A stretch of 40,307 bases of DNA from Nitrospirota bacterium (GCA_021838585.1 JAKCDE010000011.1:1-40307); one strand, 5' to 3'. Counted from the first letter of the stretch, positions 8,701 through 17,323 are shown. The notes: a model not told the origin generated them from the letters alone. Translations and numbers: made by a program.

Positions 8701-9622
8701 CGGAATCGGGCGGCGGGGCATCGGCCCGAAGGAACATCAAGGAGTGGATCCTCTCTGTGATTTCCCGGATTCCCCGGCGCAGTGTCTCTTCCCAGGATTC
8801 CGACGCATCGGCGAGGACGCCCATCATTTCGCCGGTCTGGGCGATGGGAATGGAATTGAGATAGGCTCTGAAACCTGCCACCAGGTCGAGTTTGGTGACC
8901 ATGATATAAACAGGGAAGCTCACATGCAGCGTCCGCATGAGGGAATCGATCCTCTGGCGGATGTTCTGGGAAAGTTGCGACAGCTTCACAGAATCCAAGG
9001 TATACAGCTCCTCGACCGAAACCGTCACGATCACTCCGTTGAAGGGTTCCTTCAGCCTCGTGCGGTAAAGGAGTCCAAGGATCGTCGACCATTCCTCCGT
9101 GGCATCCTCGGCCTCGTCGACCGAGACATAGCGCCCCGACGTATCAAGAAGGATGACCTTGTCTTCGAGCATGAGCTCGATGGTATCGGTCGGCGGGGGA
9201 ATCTCTTCCCGGGAGAAGGTCCGGAAACGGATGGGAATATTGACGTTGACCAGAAGCGTCGTCTTTCCCGAGCGGGCATTTCCGAGAACAAGGTAGAAGG
9301 GAAGCGTGGACAGGGGGTTCGACAGAAGACCCCCTTCCCCCTGGACGTTCTTTTTTGCCGTTTTCCAGAGGCTCTGGATCGCCAGAAGACGTCCCGACTT
9401 CTTGTCCGTCATGGCAGAGCGCCTCAGTTTGGCCTGGGCGATCTTCCTCCTGACAAAGAGAACGATTCTCCTGGCTGAAAAGACGACAACAACGACTGCA
9501 AAGGCGACCGAAACCGAGACCTCGATGGGCCAATGCGCCCAAATTCCCACAAGCCACACCAGAAGAAACAGGGCCATGGCCACAAGCAGGAAGGCAAGAG
9601 GTCTCAGGATCTTTTTCAACAT
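5756..9622 (-). CDS. tssM: T6SS inner-membrane protein TssM (IcmF family)
   Basis: 1288 residues, the usual size. Two N-terminal membrane helices (about 8-27 and 33-56) and a third near 445-470 place a GTPase-like domain in the cytoplasm and a large C-terminal half in the periplasm. The nucleotide-binding motif is intact: GNARSGKT at 114-121, with LLDTSGRY near 160 as the Walker B/G3 equivalent. TssM spans the envelope, binds TssL in the inner membrane and TssJ at the outer membrane, and forms the trans-envelope channel through which the spike is fired. ATG 9622 has GGAGG about 11 bases upstream. The gene lies 37 bp after tssL and its stop is followed within one base by the tssA start. Confidence 0.97.
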   Translation of the reverse strand: MLKKILRPLAFLLVAMALFLLVWLVGIWAHWPIEVSVSVAFAVVVVVFSARRIVLFVRRKIAQAKLRRSAMTDKKSGRLLAIQSLWKTAKKNVQGEGGLLSNPLSTLPFYLVLGNARSGKTTLLVNVNIPIRFRTFSREEIPPPTDTIELMLEDKVILLDTSGRYVSVDEAEDATEEWSTILGLLYRTRLKEPFNGVIVTVSVEELYTLDSVKLSQLSQNIRQRIDSLMRTLHVSFPVYIMVTKLDLVAGFRAYLNSIPIAQTGEMMGVLADASESWEETLRRGIREITERIHSLMFLRADAPPPDSEGLVFPLEIMALEPLLTPFLKGLFEHSPYLYRPDFRGFFFSSGVLGTPRFSKILGHDFAQGREREVEIVDRSPGAVLPITTLSKTGPMPSLSGSDPSPADLVKGGKRELSLLSGAFLKDFFTRRLPEDSILATPTGLMAKLRQMATNILLVGWYGATAATGLYLILSYANAAHMVKVMVARQPETVNVNGDLHQNMENMERYGSLIDWMAKRDASLSSRLLAFSHETGKLETAMKHRFDNEFETVILPQLNQTLRSRIRELLDDDPSHHLADYVDILVRRINLIKDRMDGSSFADLGNKPQPGVQDIVDLDPSISPQEAKHFSKIYLAYIAWGSVDPVRQDLDSLQSLLLEVEQTLPDFHWLADWVDARDDADRVALSTFWKGTGKDVTENVVPPAFTNNGMTRINEFLAEVRRASPESFSVSRSIRKFMVWYDFRKEVVWFSFVRGFYEGEETLSDVLQWKAVFQSLPGPRNPYLLLAKRLDHEFPKGPGDSRKPWKILLREYLQIAKYRGLKSNFVSKIQSYALAFHESGRAGIHGGPRKGRQTMAALVEAGRAYNQYMSALSATVDEGMQGRGHALKLAGDFYSYSRKGSSKPPLLIATSNALETVRKNLLPHGDPKENILWKLISGPFWTALDMIDREAACEIQDKWIATVVAPAQASLSSKDLKQFLLGQGGAIPAFMDKTMAPFVQRTSSGFNLFARDRHTVSIRPSFLVFINDTINAQRSLDLTAKRNELEKKKRHLDLVNLRQSLGKQEQSDQKKILSMAKTKFPVVIKALPTDVNPEALARPYLTRLTLECAEKKHVLNNLNLPVRRAWVWSSLTCGKTSLEIRLGNLILTREYPGGNGFIQFSQEFYQGSLTMTPADFPLKKKALENLRVTYLTVHFQFKGIHTLLLHYQDYLQASESLDKVKEKIARIDQELAIQDTSALDNQKAALKSQPFAIEDLPTEIGVCLPGEVSGVPSEGGSGGTPASPHEKGV

Positions 9623-9659
9623 GGAACCGGTTCCTCCGATATCAAAAACACCATGTGGA

Positions 9660-10334
9660 TCAATGGAGACGGATCAAAACGTTTTGAACCATCTGATGGA
9701 CGATCCGGTCGAAAACTCCGTAAAGAATCAAAAGGACCGCCGGAGGCGCTCCCCAAACCAGGAGCGTCTTCATCCGGCGTTTCCGGTTCCTCGTCTCTTG
9801 ACCGGCGGAAGAAAAGGCGTGGGAGGCGGGCAAGACACCGGCGAACAGAGTGCCTCCTTCGGCAAGGCGGACCGGCTCCAGAAGGTTCTGGAGCCGCTGG
9901 CGAACTTGAAGGGCTCCGCTTTCTCCTCCCTTCATTCCGAATTGCCCCTGGAAGCCAAGGTGGAGAATCATGTAGTAGACCGCCAGGATCTCCCGATCCA
10001 CCGGATCGGGCCCAAGCGCGGAAAGCCTTCGGAAAAACTCGACTCCTCCGTTGACAATCTTGAATTGAGCCTTCTGGAGGAGCATCGACCTCCACTCGTT
10101 GGCTCCGCTCCAGTCGGCACACATGAGGCTTTCGTCAATCCATACGACAACCGGGAAAAGCGCGTCATCGAAGACCTTTTCCTCGATTCCCGCCTCTTTT
10201 GCCGCAAGACGGGCTCTCTCGATACGGGAAAGGATCTCGGCCCGGATCTCAAGCGGCTGAAGCGGAACCCCCCGCATCAACTGGTCCTTGACCCAGGCGG
10301 CAACCGGAACATAGTAGTCGGTCAGGGGGGCCAT
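9660..10334 (-). CDS. tssL: T6SS inner-membrane protein TssL (DotU family)
   Basis: 224 residues. The conserved DotU core is present: a Leu/Arg-rich start, then DDALFPVVVWIDESLMCADW around residues 56-75, then GGVEFFRRL and the YMILHLGFQGQF segment near 121-132. A single C-terminal membrane helix (about 190-210, LLVWGAPPAVLLILYGVF) makes it a tail-anchored protein. There is no peptidoglycan-binding OmpA-like extension, so wall anchoring must come from another protein. TssL partners TssM and contacts the baseplate through TssK. Its ATG shares one base with the tssK stop (TAATG), indicating translational coupling. Confidence 0.96.
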   Translation of the reverse strand: MAPLTDYYVPVAAWVKDQLMRGVPLQPLEIRAEILSRIERARLAAKEAGIEEKVFDDALFPVVVWIDESLMCADWSGANEWRSMLLQKAQFKIVNGGVEFFRRLSALGPDPVDREILAVYYMILHLGFQGQFGMKGGESGALQVRQRLQNLLEPVRLAEGGTLFAGVLPASHAFSSAGQETRNRKRRMKTLLVWGAPPAVLLILYGVFDRIVHQMVQNVLIRLH

Positions 10335-11716
10335 TACTTCACTCCTATCAGATCGATCGTGGTTCCCGGCGGTGCTGTCGGCCAGAAGATCTGGATCGAT
10401 TCCTCCTGACGAATGGAATCCCAGACGCTGTCTCTGACTTCAACCCGGAAATAATGGGTGTTGAGCCGTCGCGGAAGCCCGGAGGGAGGCCCGCTCATGG
10501 GAGTCAGCTCGACCCCCGGAAGGGCGCGTCGGATCAGCGTATCCATCAGGGAGGGAGTTCCCACCTTGGCGGTATCCTGAAATGAGGCGAGGAGAGTTTC
10601 CGCTTCTTCTTCCGTACGGATCGCCAGGTAATACCGGGTCCGGGGCGAAAAGAATGATTGCGAGAGGGTCGCCTGGAATCCGTCGGGAGCCGGATTCAGG
10701 CGCACCAGGAGATCGGCGCCGATCGTCAGGCTGTTAAGGAGGGTGAAAAGGACCGTCTGGGCGCGGGCCACACATCCCCAGATATCCTCGTGACTGTAGG
10801 CCGGAAGGGGATCGGGAAAGACTTCGGACTCTCCGAAGAGGTTGATGCTGCTTGAAAAGGTGCTGAGCTCGCCGACCATCTGGCGCAGGACCCCATAGAA
10901 GATCCAAGGATGGAGAGGGTCGCTTTCCGTATACTGGTAGAGAAGGGGGACATAGCGGTTCAAGGTCCGCAGGGCCAATAGGTAGGTGATGGATCCCGCC
11001 TCGGAAGACTCTCCCCGGTCTTCGCCGGAGGACTTGAACTCCTCGAGTTGCCGGGCCCGGCTGGCGCACTCGTTCCGGATCTCCTGAGCCAGACCCGCAA
11101 GGGTCCGGGAGGCCGACAGGGAAAGGGAAGGAGGAATGAAGGTCGGACTGGTCTTGATGGCCCCCCCGTCCCACAGAACCTGGGCGACGGGAATCAGGTT
11201 GTAGTGGTCGAGGTGCTGGATCTCACTGTCCCAGAAGAGCGAGAGATTGAAGTAAAGGCTCTTGACCTGGGCATTGGGCCCCTCCCCGTAAAGGTCCCGA
11301 ACCTCCTCCGGATCGGCAAGGGCCACGAAACGGGTATTCCCTCCGTCGGCATCGAGGTCGGAAATGGTCGTTACATTGGAGGCGTTTTCCTGAAACCGAT
11401 GGAGGCCCGCATAGATCGTGAGGGGTCGATCCCGGTAAGTCCAGTCCTTCTCAAAAGAGCGCGGACGGATGACGGCATTCCCGGGGAACTGAACATAGGT
11501 TCCGTCCTGAAAGATCGCGGAAAAGGAATTGATGTGTCCCGTCCCCCGCGACAGGGCCGACGTCTGAATATCGATCTCACGAACCCCCCAGGCGAAGGGA
11601 AGCGTGGCATCGAGATACGGACGCGCCAGAGCCTGCTGCAGAAGATCCGTCAGCTGGAAGTGCTGGGGTTGCAGAAATAGCCCCTGATGCCAATAGATTG
11701 GTTTTAGGGATTTCAT
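10334..11716 (-). CDS. tssK: T6SS baseplate protein TssK
   Basis: 460 residues, typical of the family. The N-terminus carries the TssK signature WHQGLFLQPQHFQL (residues 9-22). The middle contains the beta-rich shoulder domains and the C-terminal part the head domain that docks on TssL/TssM (the VWDSIRQEESIQIFWPTAP segment). TssK trimers link the TssEFG wedge to the membrane complex. ATG 11716 is preceded by GAAGGAG. The gene follows tssJ by 34 bp and overlaps tssL by one base, giving the classic J-K-L-M order. Confidence 0.96.
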   Translation of the reverse strand: MKSLKPIYWHQGLFLQPQHFQLTDLLQQALARPYLDATLPFAWGVREIDIQTSALSRGTGHINSFSAIFQDGTYVQFPGNAVIRPRSFEKDWTYRDRPLTIYAGLHRFQENASNVTTISDLDADGGNTRFVALADPEEVRDLYGEGPNAQVKSLYFNLSLFWDSEIQHLDHYNLIPVAQVLWDGGAIKTSPTFIPPSLSLSASRTLAGLAQEIRNECASRARQLEEFKSSGEDRGESSEAGSITYLLALRTLNRYVPLLYQYTESDPLHPWIFYGVLRQMVGELSTFSSSINLFGESEVFPDPLPAYSHEDIWGCVARAQTVLFTLLNSLTIGADLLVRLNPAPDGFQATLSQSFFSPRTRYYLAIRTEEEAETLLASFQDTAKVGTPSLMDTLIRRALPGVELTPMSGPPSGLPRRLNTHYFRVEVRDSVWDSIRQEESIQIFWPTAPPGTTIDLIGVK

Positions 11717-11750
11717 GAGATGTCGGCTCCTTCCCTCTCCTCTTTGGTCC

Positions 11751-12398
11751 TCAGTTTAAGTTGCCTGCGCCCTGGCCGGTCGGTTTCTGGCCGGCCCCTT
11801 TCGCCCGGGGGTCGAGAACGGCCATCCCCAGCAGATGGCGGCTCCCCAACCAGATGGCGGCGAACGTTCGCGCCGGACGATAGTGGTTGCTCCGAAAAAT
11901 GATGCCGGTCCGCTTCACCGTCACGGGAAGGGGCCGAAGGACGATATCCTGCTTGGCGGAATATTGGGAATATCCGGCGATGACTCCCAGAAACTGGGCA
12001 TGGTTCATGCGGTCGACGGTCAGAAGTTGATGGGCCCCCGGAGGAATGATGAATCGCCACATGGCGAGAATGCCGGCCCTTTTCTTTCCCATGGCCAGGG
12101 TTTCCATGGCGCGGTCAGGATCCTGGATCAGGGGCAAAAAGGCATTGGGATCCTGCAGCTCCAGAATCCCGATGACCAGCGTATGGGAGCGCTTGTCCGA
12201 GAGGTTCAAGTCAGGATCAGCCGAGACGTCAAGAACCACGGATTTTTTTTCAAAAGACCACTGGACCTTTTTTTGAACGTTATTGTCGGGATTGGTCTCC
12301 GTGCGGACTGAGGTACAAGAGGCCAGGAGCAAGGCCGCCAGCGCGATGATGGCTCCCAACGTCGCGACGGGGCGGTTGGGGCTAGGGGTTGCTGTCAT
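11751..12398 (-). CDS. tssJ: T6SS outer-membrane lipoprotein TssJ
   Basis: 215 residues. A lipoprotein signal peptide ends in the lipobox LLASC with the acylated Cys at residue 28. The mature part carries the transthyretin-like TssJ fold pattern: VVLDVSADPDLN, then LVIGILELQDPNAF, and near the end the conserved FRSNHYRP-like segment. TssJ sits on the inner face of the outer membrane and recruits TssM. A C-terminal tail rich in Gly, Gln and Pro (about 200-215) extends past the core. ATG 12398 has GAGGAG about 10 bases upstream. The lipoprotein confirms a diderm host. Confidence 0.93.
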   Translation of the reverse strand: MTATPSPNRPVATLGAIIALAALLLASCTSVRTETNPDNNVQKKVQWSFEKKSVVLDVSADPDLNLSDKRSHTLVIGILELQDPNAFLPLIQDPDRAMETLAMGKKRAGILAMWRFIIPPGAHQLLTVDRMNHAQFLGVIAGYSQYSAKQDIVLRPLPVTVKRTGIIFRSNHYRPARTFAAIWLGSRHLLGMAVLDPRAKGAGQKPTGQGAGNLN

Positions 12399-12417
12399 GA
12401 AAAATAGACTCCTCGAG

Positions 12418-12813
12418 TTAGGGGGCCAGCAAAAGCACAGTCAGTTGAGCCGGGACGAGGCAGGCTCCCGGGGCGTTGATCCCGTTCTGAAGCGTCGGGG
12501 AGGTCAACCGCGTGGCGGGAGCCCCCCCGACGAGGACCGTATTGGCCCCGTCGAGGCATCTGCTCGGGCCCATCTCCATTTGCGAAACAACACCGCCGAG
12601 GACCCCCCCATCGTCTCCCTGGGTCAGAGGGACTTCCGTCATGAGGCTGTGGGCCGGGGCCCCTCCGAAGAGGACGTTGGGAACGGGGGGAACCCCCATG
12701 GGCCCCATGGCAATGTTTGGGTAGGGGATCGGGACGACCGCAGGGCCCGCGGGCGTCTTGCAGACATCCGGAAATCCCAGGGACATTCCACCCATCTGCG
12801 TGTTGGCAAACAT
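12418..12813 (-). CDS. PAAR-like DUF4150 spike-tip protein
   Basis: 131 residues from ATG 12813, chosen for its AGGAGG site; the longer frame to 12849 would overlap the DUF3540 gene. The sequence is rich in Gly, Pro, Val and Ala with short hydrophobic turns: FANTQMGGMSLGFPDVCKTP at the start, VPIPYPNIAMG, then VLFGGAPAHSLMTEVPL and VLVGGAPATRLTSPTLQNG. These are hallmarks of DUF4150, the PAAR-like family that sharpens the VgrG spike and can carry effectors. There is no C-terminal toxin extension, so cargo would have to bind non-covalently. It sits 10 bp after DUF3540 and 19 bp before tssJ. Confidence 0.9.
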   Translation of the reverse strand: MFANTQMGGMSLGFPDVCKTPAGPAVVPIPYPNIAMGPMGVPPVPNVLFGGAPAHSLMTEVPLTQGDDGGVLGGVVSQMEMGPSRCLDGANTVLVGGAPATRLTSPTLQNGINAPGACLVPAQLTVLLLAP

Positions 12814-12823
12814 CTCTTTCCTC

Positions 12824-13429
12824 CTATCCCAGATGGACCTGGTCGCCATCGATCTTCACAAGATCCGAGCCGGAGACCAGGGTCGTCCGGGACTGGATCG
12901 AGACCATGCTCTCCGATTCAAGGAGGATCTCCCCGGAAACGGTCCGGTCGACCCCCTCGACATGCCGGCTCGCTCCCCGGGCCCGGTCGATGAGCCACCC
13001 CGCCACCCGCTCCAATGTCTCCCCGGCGTGGATGATGCTCCGGCCGGTGAATGAAAGAATCTCTCCCGCCAGGGAGAGTGTTCCTCCCGTGAGGGAGCAT
13101 TCCGAAAATCGTCCCGTAAAACGTCGGGCCGTGATCCCGATTTCCCCGTCCGAGGCAATGTCGACCCCCCCGGGAAAGGTCATCCTCCTTTTTTCGCCTC
13201 CCTCGCCGGACAGCAGGACGGTCACAACGATGGGAAGCGCCTCCTCCCCGCAATAGGCCAGGACCGTATCGCCCTCCTGGGGATCGAGAAGGCATCCCGC
13301 CGCCCGAACGGCCGGGCGGGCCTCCCCCTCGATCTCGATCACCAGGGAGGATCCGGAGACTCCCAGAACAATGGCGGATCGAGCGGTCAGAAGGGCACCG
13401 CAAGGCGCCGTCAGCGTGTCAGAAAACAT
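12824..13429 (-). CDS. DUF3540 family T6SS accessory protein
   Basis: 201 residues; ATG 13429 is preceded by AGGAGG. The sequence is beta-strand rich: an OB-like first half (GVSGSSLVIEIEGEARPAVRAAG, then DPQEGDTVLAYCGEEALPIVVTVLL), and a repetitive second half of short strands such as GGTLSLAGEILSFTG. This matches the DUF3540 family found next to DUF2169, pentapeptide and DUF4150 genes in T6SS loci. The N-terminal part resembles the OB domain of VgrG spikes, so a role in building or adapting the spike/tip is plausible, but the molecular function is not established. It is 11 bp after the pentapeptide gene. Confidence 0.8.
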   Translation of the reverse strand: MFSDTLTAPCGALLTARSAIVLGVSGSSLVIEIEGEARPAVRAAGCLLDPQEGDTVLAYCGEEALPIVVTVLLSGEGGEKRRMTFPGGVDIASDGEIGITARRFTGRFSECSLTGGTLSLAGEILSFTGRSIIHAGETLERVAGWLIDRARGASRHVEGVDRTVSGEILLESESMVSIQSRTTLVSGSDLVKIDGDQVHLG

Positions 13430-13440
13430 GGGTCCCTCCT

Positions 13441-14514
13441 CTAGTCATCGAAAATCTGTGGAACAAAGTCCTCGGCCTGGGCCCGCTCGGGATCAGTCTC
13501 CCGGGCAAGAGCCCTCATCTCCGGGTCGAAGGTGGCCGATCCCTCCTTGGCACGATGGAGATTGGAACGAGTGAGGTCCGCTCCCCGAAAGATCGCCCCC
13601 GAAAGATCGGCGTGGGAGAAATCGCAGAAAGCTAGCCGGGTCCCGGTAAAGTCGGCCCCCGTGAGATCGGCGTGGGTGAAGGGCGAAAGACCCAAATCGG
13701 CATCGGAGAAATTGGCCCCGGTGCAATCGGTCTTCTGAAAGGAGGCCATGGGAAATCGGGCCCCCCGGGCCGAGAGACCCCGGAGATTCGCCTCGGTGAA
13801 AAGAACGGTCTCCGCCTCTGACCGGTCGAAGAAGGCCCCGGACAGGTCCGATCGGGAGAAATTTCCCAAGGAAAAGCTTGCCTTCTCCCAACGTGTTTCC
13901 ACCAGGTCGCATTCACTGGCCTGGATCATCGGAAGCCTCATTCCCGAAAAATCGAGGCCCCGGAGCACGGCCTTGACGAAAATCGGATTGGAGAAGGTGG
14001 CTCCGGAGAAACGGCACCCCGAAAAATTTCCCTCAATGAAGGAGGTCTTGACCAGACGGCATCCGGAAAAATCCGTCTCTCCGAAGCGTCCCTCGACAAA
14101 GGCCGCCTTTTCGAGATCCGACCCGGCAAAAGAGGTTTTTTCCAGGATGGCCTTGATGAAAGCCGCCTTGCCCAAGGCAGTCCCCAAAAACCGGGCCCCC
14201 GACAGATTGGGATTGACCCAGCGCGATCCCACGGCCGCCGCATCCCCGAACAAGACGCCCGACAAATCGCAGTCGACAAAGGAGGCATTCTCCAGACGGG
14301 ACTTCGAAAAGTTGGCTCCCTGGAGTCTTGCGTTCTTGAAAAGGACCCGGTCAAGTCCCGCCTCTTCAAAGATGGTTCCCGCCGCCACGATATCGACGAA
14401 GATGGCTCCCGCAAGCTCCTCTCCCGAAAGGTCGAGCCCGGACAGGTCCGCCTCGGATACGGGAACATTCCCCGCAAGGCAATCCCGGATTTCCGGAAGG
14501 CCAATCCTCCTCAT
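13441..14514 (-). CDS. Pentapeptide repeat protein
   Basis: 357 residues from ATG 14514, which overlaps the preceding gene's stop in an ATGA, so the two are translationally coupled. From about residue 20 to 330 it is nearly continuous A(D/N/S)(L/F)xx repeats, e.g. ADLSGLDLSGEELAGAIF and AHADLTGADFTGT-type units, predicting a right-handed quadrilateral beta-helix. There is no signal peptide or membrane segment. Pentapeptide proteins recur in T6SS loci beside DUF2169, where they are thought to act as adaptors or chaperones for spike-borne effectors. Its repeats resemble the C-terminal half of the neighbouring 933-residue protein, pointing to duplication. Specific binding partners cannot be inferred. 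Confidence 0.88.
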   Translation of the reverse strand: MRRIGLPEIRDCLAGNVPVSEADLSGLDLSGEELAGAIFVDIVAAGTIFEEAGLDRVLFKNARLQGANFSKSRLENASFVDCDLSGVLFGDAAAVGSRWVNPNLSGARFLGTALGKAAFIKAILEKTSFAGSDLEKAAFVEGRFGETDFSGCRLVKTSFIEGNFSGCRFSGATFSNPIFVKAVLRGLDFSGMRLPMIQASECDLVETRWEKASFSLGNFSRSDLSGAFFDRSEAETVLFTEANLRGLSARGARFPMASFQKTDCTGANFSDADLGLSPFTHADLTGADFTGTRLAFCDFSHADLSGAIFRGADLTRSNLHRAKEGSATFDPEMRALARETDPERAQAEDFVPQIFDD

Positions 14515-17312
14515 GAGGGGCGACCCCCCGAAAGGACGGTCTTTCCCGTCAGGGCATTGTCCCACCGGGTCGAGTCATCCATCCTCGCCCCGGTGAAACC
14601 CGCCCCGTAGAGGGAGCCGTGGGAAAAGTCGGCATTGCAAAGATCGGCCTTCAGAAAGAGAACCTGTCGGAAGTCTCCCCCCCGGCCGTCGGCTCCCCGA
14701 AGATCGGCCTTCATGAACCGGGCCCCGACGGCCCGGACTCCCGAAAGGCGAACGCCCGAAAGATTGGCGCCGGAGAGATCCGTCCCTGCGAGGGTCGCCC
14801 CCCGGAAATCGGCCCCAGAGAGATCGAGACTCCGGAGATTGGCCAGGGCGAGGTCAGCTCCATCGAACCAGGAGCGGGAAAAATCGACGGAGTTCGGAAA
14901 GGAGGCCTTGCGGAGAATCGTCCCTGAAAAGCGTGTCTCAGGCCCCGCACATTCGAGAAAAGTGGCCCCAGAGAGATCTGCCCCCGAAAAATCGCACCCA
15001 TGGAAATCGACTTTCATGAAGAGGACCTTGGTGAAGTCGGAGCCGGAAAAGTCCGCCTCCCGGAACAGGAGCCGCTCCCCGGAGTCCGGATCGGAGACGG
15101 AAGCGGGATAGGGAAGGCGCCCGGCCCGCATGAACTTCGCCCCAGGAAAGGAAGACTTCCGGAGCCTCGCCCGATGGAACTGGACCTGGAAAAGCTCGGC
15201 CCCGGAAAAGCGTCCTTCGGACAAAACGCAATCGTAAAGCACAGCTCCGGACAGGACGGCCTTTTCGAAATTGACCCCCGCTCCCCGGACTCCGGTGAGG
15301 TCGGCGCAACCCAATCCGGCACCGGAGAGGTCCGCCCCGTCAAGTCGGGCACCGGAGAGCCTTCCGTGGGCCATCCAGGCGCCAGAAAACCGGGCACCGG
15401 AGAGATCCGATCCCGACAGGTCGGCCCCGAGAAGGTCGCATTCCGAAAAGTCGCATCCGGAGAGAACGAGTCCGGAGAGATCCGCCCCGCGGAGCGTCAG
15501 TCCCCGGAAGCTCCGCTCTCCCGGGAGTCCCCTCGTCACCCTCTCCCGTCCGGCCCGGGCCCGCTCGGGATCGGCGTCGGGCGGCCGAAAATGGTGGAGG
15601 GTCCGCACCATGGTGTCCGACATCATGCTTCCGACTCCGGAACTCTCCATCTTTTCCCGGGCCCGGTCGATCCGGCCGAGGACCTCTCCCAATGCCTGCC
15701 GCTTTTCCGGGGAGAGACCACCCGGCGTCACGGCCTCGGCCCCAGACTGGATCTCCTGGATTTTCTGCCGGAGGGTCTCGAGCCGGTCGACCCCCGGAGT
15801 TCCCCGGGACTTGGGCGGGGCCTCCGGTTTTCGCATGAGGGTCCGCAGGAGGCCCTCCCGGTCGAGATTCGCCTTTTCAAAGATCTCGGGAGGAATCCGG
15901 CCCAGCGCCTCCCGGAGCTTCGCCTCGGCATAGGCGGCGGGATCTTCGACGGAGATTCGGCGCCCTTCGTTCTCCTTCACGAGGTCCAAGAGCGACTTCG
16001 GCGGCTGGTTTTGAACAGCGTCGAGGGCCTTTCCGACCTCCGCCTTCTTCGCCTCCAGGGCCTTCCGGAGGGTTTCCTGCGCCTCCGGAGGTTCCCCCGC
16101 CCCGGTCTCCGGGATCGCAGACAGAGCCCGGTCAATCATCTCTTTTTTGTGCTCCAGGATCTTCCCGATCTTCTCCCCGGACCTCGACGGGGTGGAGGCG
16201 AGGTGGTAGTCGACGTCCAGAAGACGGGCCCGGGGATCGTCCGCAAGACGCGAAGGCAACAGCGGCACATCGGAAAAGCGGCTCCGGTCCTTCGGGTCCC
16301 TCTGAGCGCGGCGGTCCCGGATCGAGAGATAATGCTCCGGGGGACGCGCCTCTCCCTGATCCTCGGCGGCCAGAAGCACGGACACGACCTCGGAGGCATC
16401 GTCGGAGTCCACCGGAACCGATCCCCGGTGGATCATCACCCCCATCTCGAGATCGGGGAAGAGCCAGAGAGTCTCCGGGGCAAGGGGCACCTCGACGAAG
16501 GCCCCGTCCTGGAGGCTCACAAAGCTTCGGAGCACGATCCGGGGAAGGCGTCCCTCCAGACGGTCCTTCTCCGGATGGAGTCCTTCCAGGAAAAACGTCT
16601 CTCCACCGGCAAAGGATCCGGGGAGCCACTGGTCAGGGGGGGCCTGATTGTAAAGGGTCCAATCGGAGTCGGCCGGAAGCTCCGGAGGCTCCCGGCCAAT
16701 CTCCTCCGCGCGATAGCGGCCGATGCGGCCCGACCTACCGCTCCACATGAGTCCCAGCGCTCCCAAACCCGCAGGGGCCGGACGGTCATCTGGGGAGAGA
16801 ATGGGATGGGCCGGGTCCTCGATGTTGGGAAGCGGAAGGGGATCCGCGAGAGGCTCCCCCGGAAAGCCCTTTCCGACAGGATTAGGACCGTATCCCAGCC
16901 CTCCGTAGGCTCGGTTCCACTCGATCGGCATCGCGGTGAAGGGAACCGGATCCCCGATCCGGAGAATCCCCCGCTCCCGGACCCACACCCGGTCTCCATA
17001 AACGTCCAACGCCTTGGCCACCGGACCGACGCGAACGACAACCCGGCGGGAGGAAACGGCCCGCCCCCCCGAACCGTGGCAACGGGCGGAAAGCAGCACC
17101 TCCCCCCGATCCTTGGGGATCCCTTCGTCCCAGACCCCCTCTTTGGGCAGGAAGGGGGCGATCTCCTGCCACATCGCCTGCTCGGACACCGGGAGGTCGG
17201 GATCGGAAAAGGAAAATCCCACCAGTCCCGAGAGAGCCAGACGATGCCCCTGCCGCCGGTAGGTCCTGCAGAGGAATCCGAGAAGAAGGGGTTTGATGAC
17301 ACGAAGTCCCAT
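14511..17312 (-). CDS. DUF2169-pentapeptide repeat fusion, T6SS adaptor candidate
   Basis: 933 residues in three parts. Residues 1 to about 330 are a DUF2169 domain, recognised by EWNRAYGGLGYGPNPVGKG, the DSDWTLYNQAPPDQWLPG segment and the LHPEKDRLEGRLP motif. Residues about 350-590 are charged, helical and coiled-coil prone. Residues about 600-920 are pentapeptide repeats (GADLSG, GSDLSG, GARFSG units). DUF2169 proteins are T6SS-associated and considered effector or spike-loading adaptors. The gene starts 11 bp after the needle gene and overlaps the next pentapeptide gene by 4 bases. No catalytic motif is visible, so I regard it as cargo-handling rather than toxic, which is inference. Confidence 0.88.
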   Translation of the reverse strand: MGLRVIKPLLLGFLCRTYRRQGHRLALSGLVGFSFSDPDLPVSEQAMWQEIAPFLPKEGVWDEGIPKDRGEVLLSARCHGSGGRAVSSRRVVVRVGPVAKALDVYGDRVWVRERGILRIGDPVPFTAMPIEWNRAYGGLGYGPNPVGKGFPGEPLADPLPLPNIEDPAHPILSPDDRPAPAGLGALGLMWSGRSGRIGRYRAEEIGREPPELPADSDWTLYNQAPPDQWLPGSFAGGETFFLEGLHPEKDRLEGRLPRIVLRSFVSLQDGAFVEVPLAPETLWLFPDLEMGVMIHRGSVPVDSDDASEVVSVLLAAEDQGEARPPEHYLSIRDRRAQRDPKDRSRFSDVPLLPSRLADDPRARLLDVDYHLASTPSRSGEKIGKILEHKKEMIDRALSAIPETGAGEPPEAQETLRKALEAKKAEVGKALDAVQNQPPKSLLDLVKENEGRRISVEDPAAYAEAKLREALGRIPPEIFEKANLDREGLLRTLMRKPEAPPKSRGTPGVDRLETLRQKIQEIQSGAEAVTPGGLSPEKRQALGEVLGRIDRAREKMESSGVGSMMSDTMVRTLHHFRPPDADPERARAGRERVTRGLPGERSFRGLTLRGADLSGLVLSGCDFSECDLLGADLSGSDLSGARFSGAWMAHGRLSGARLDGADLSGAGLGCADLTGVRGAGVNFEKAVLSGAVLYDCVLSEGRFSGAELFQVQFHRARLRKSSFPGAKFMRAGRLPYPASVSDPDSGERLLFREADFSGSDFTKVLFMKVDFHGCDFSGADLSGATFLECAGPETRFSGTILRKASFPNSVDFSRSWFDGADLALANLRSLDLSGADFRGATLAGTDLSGANLSGVRLSGVRAVGARFMKADLRGADGRGGDFRQVLFLKADLCNADFSHGSLYGAGFTGARMDDSTRWDNALTGKTVLSGGRPS

Positions 17313-17323
17313 AAAGATCGGCC

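Noticed and set aside
13748..14596. Plus-strand frame with regular Lys/Ser/Pro-rich repeats
   Set aside because: The periodicity is the antisense image of the pentapeptide repeats, not an independent repeat protein.
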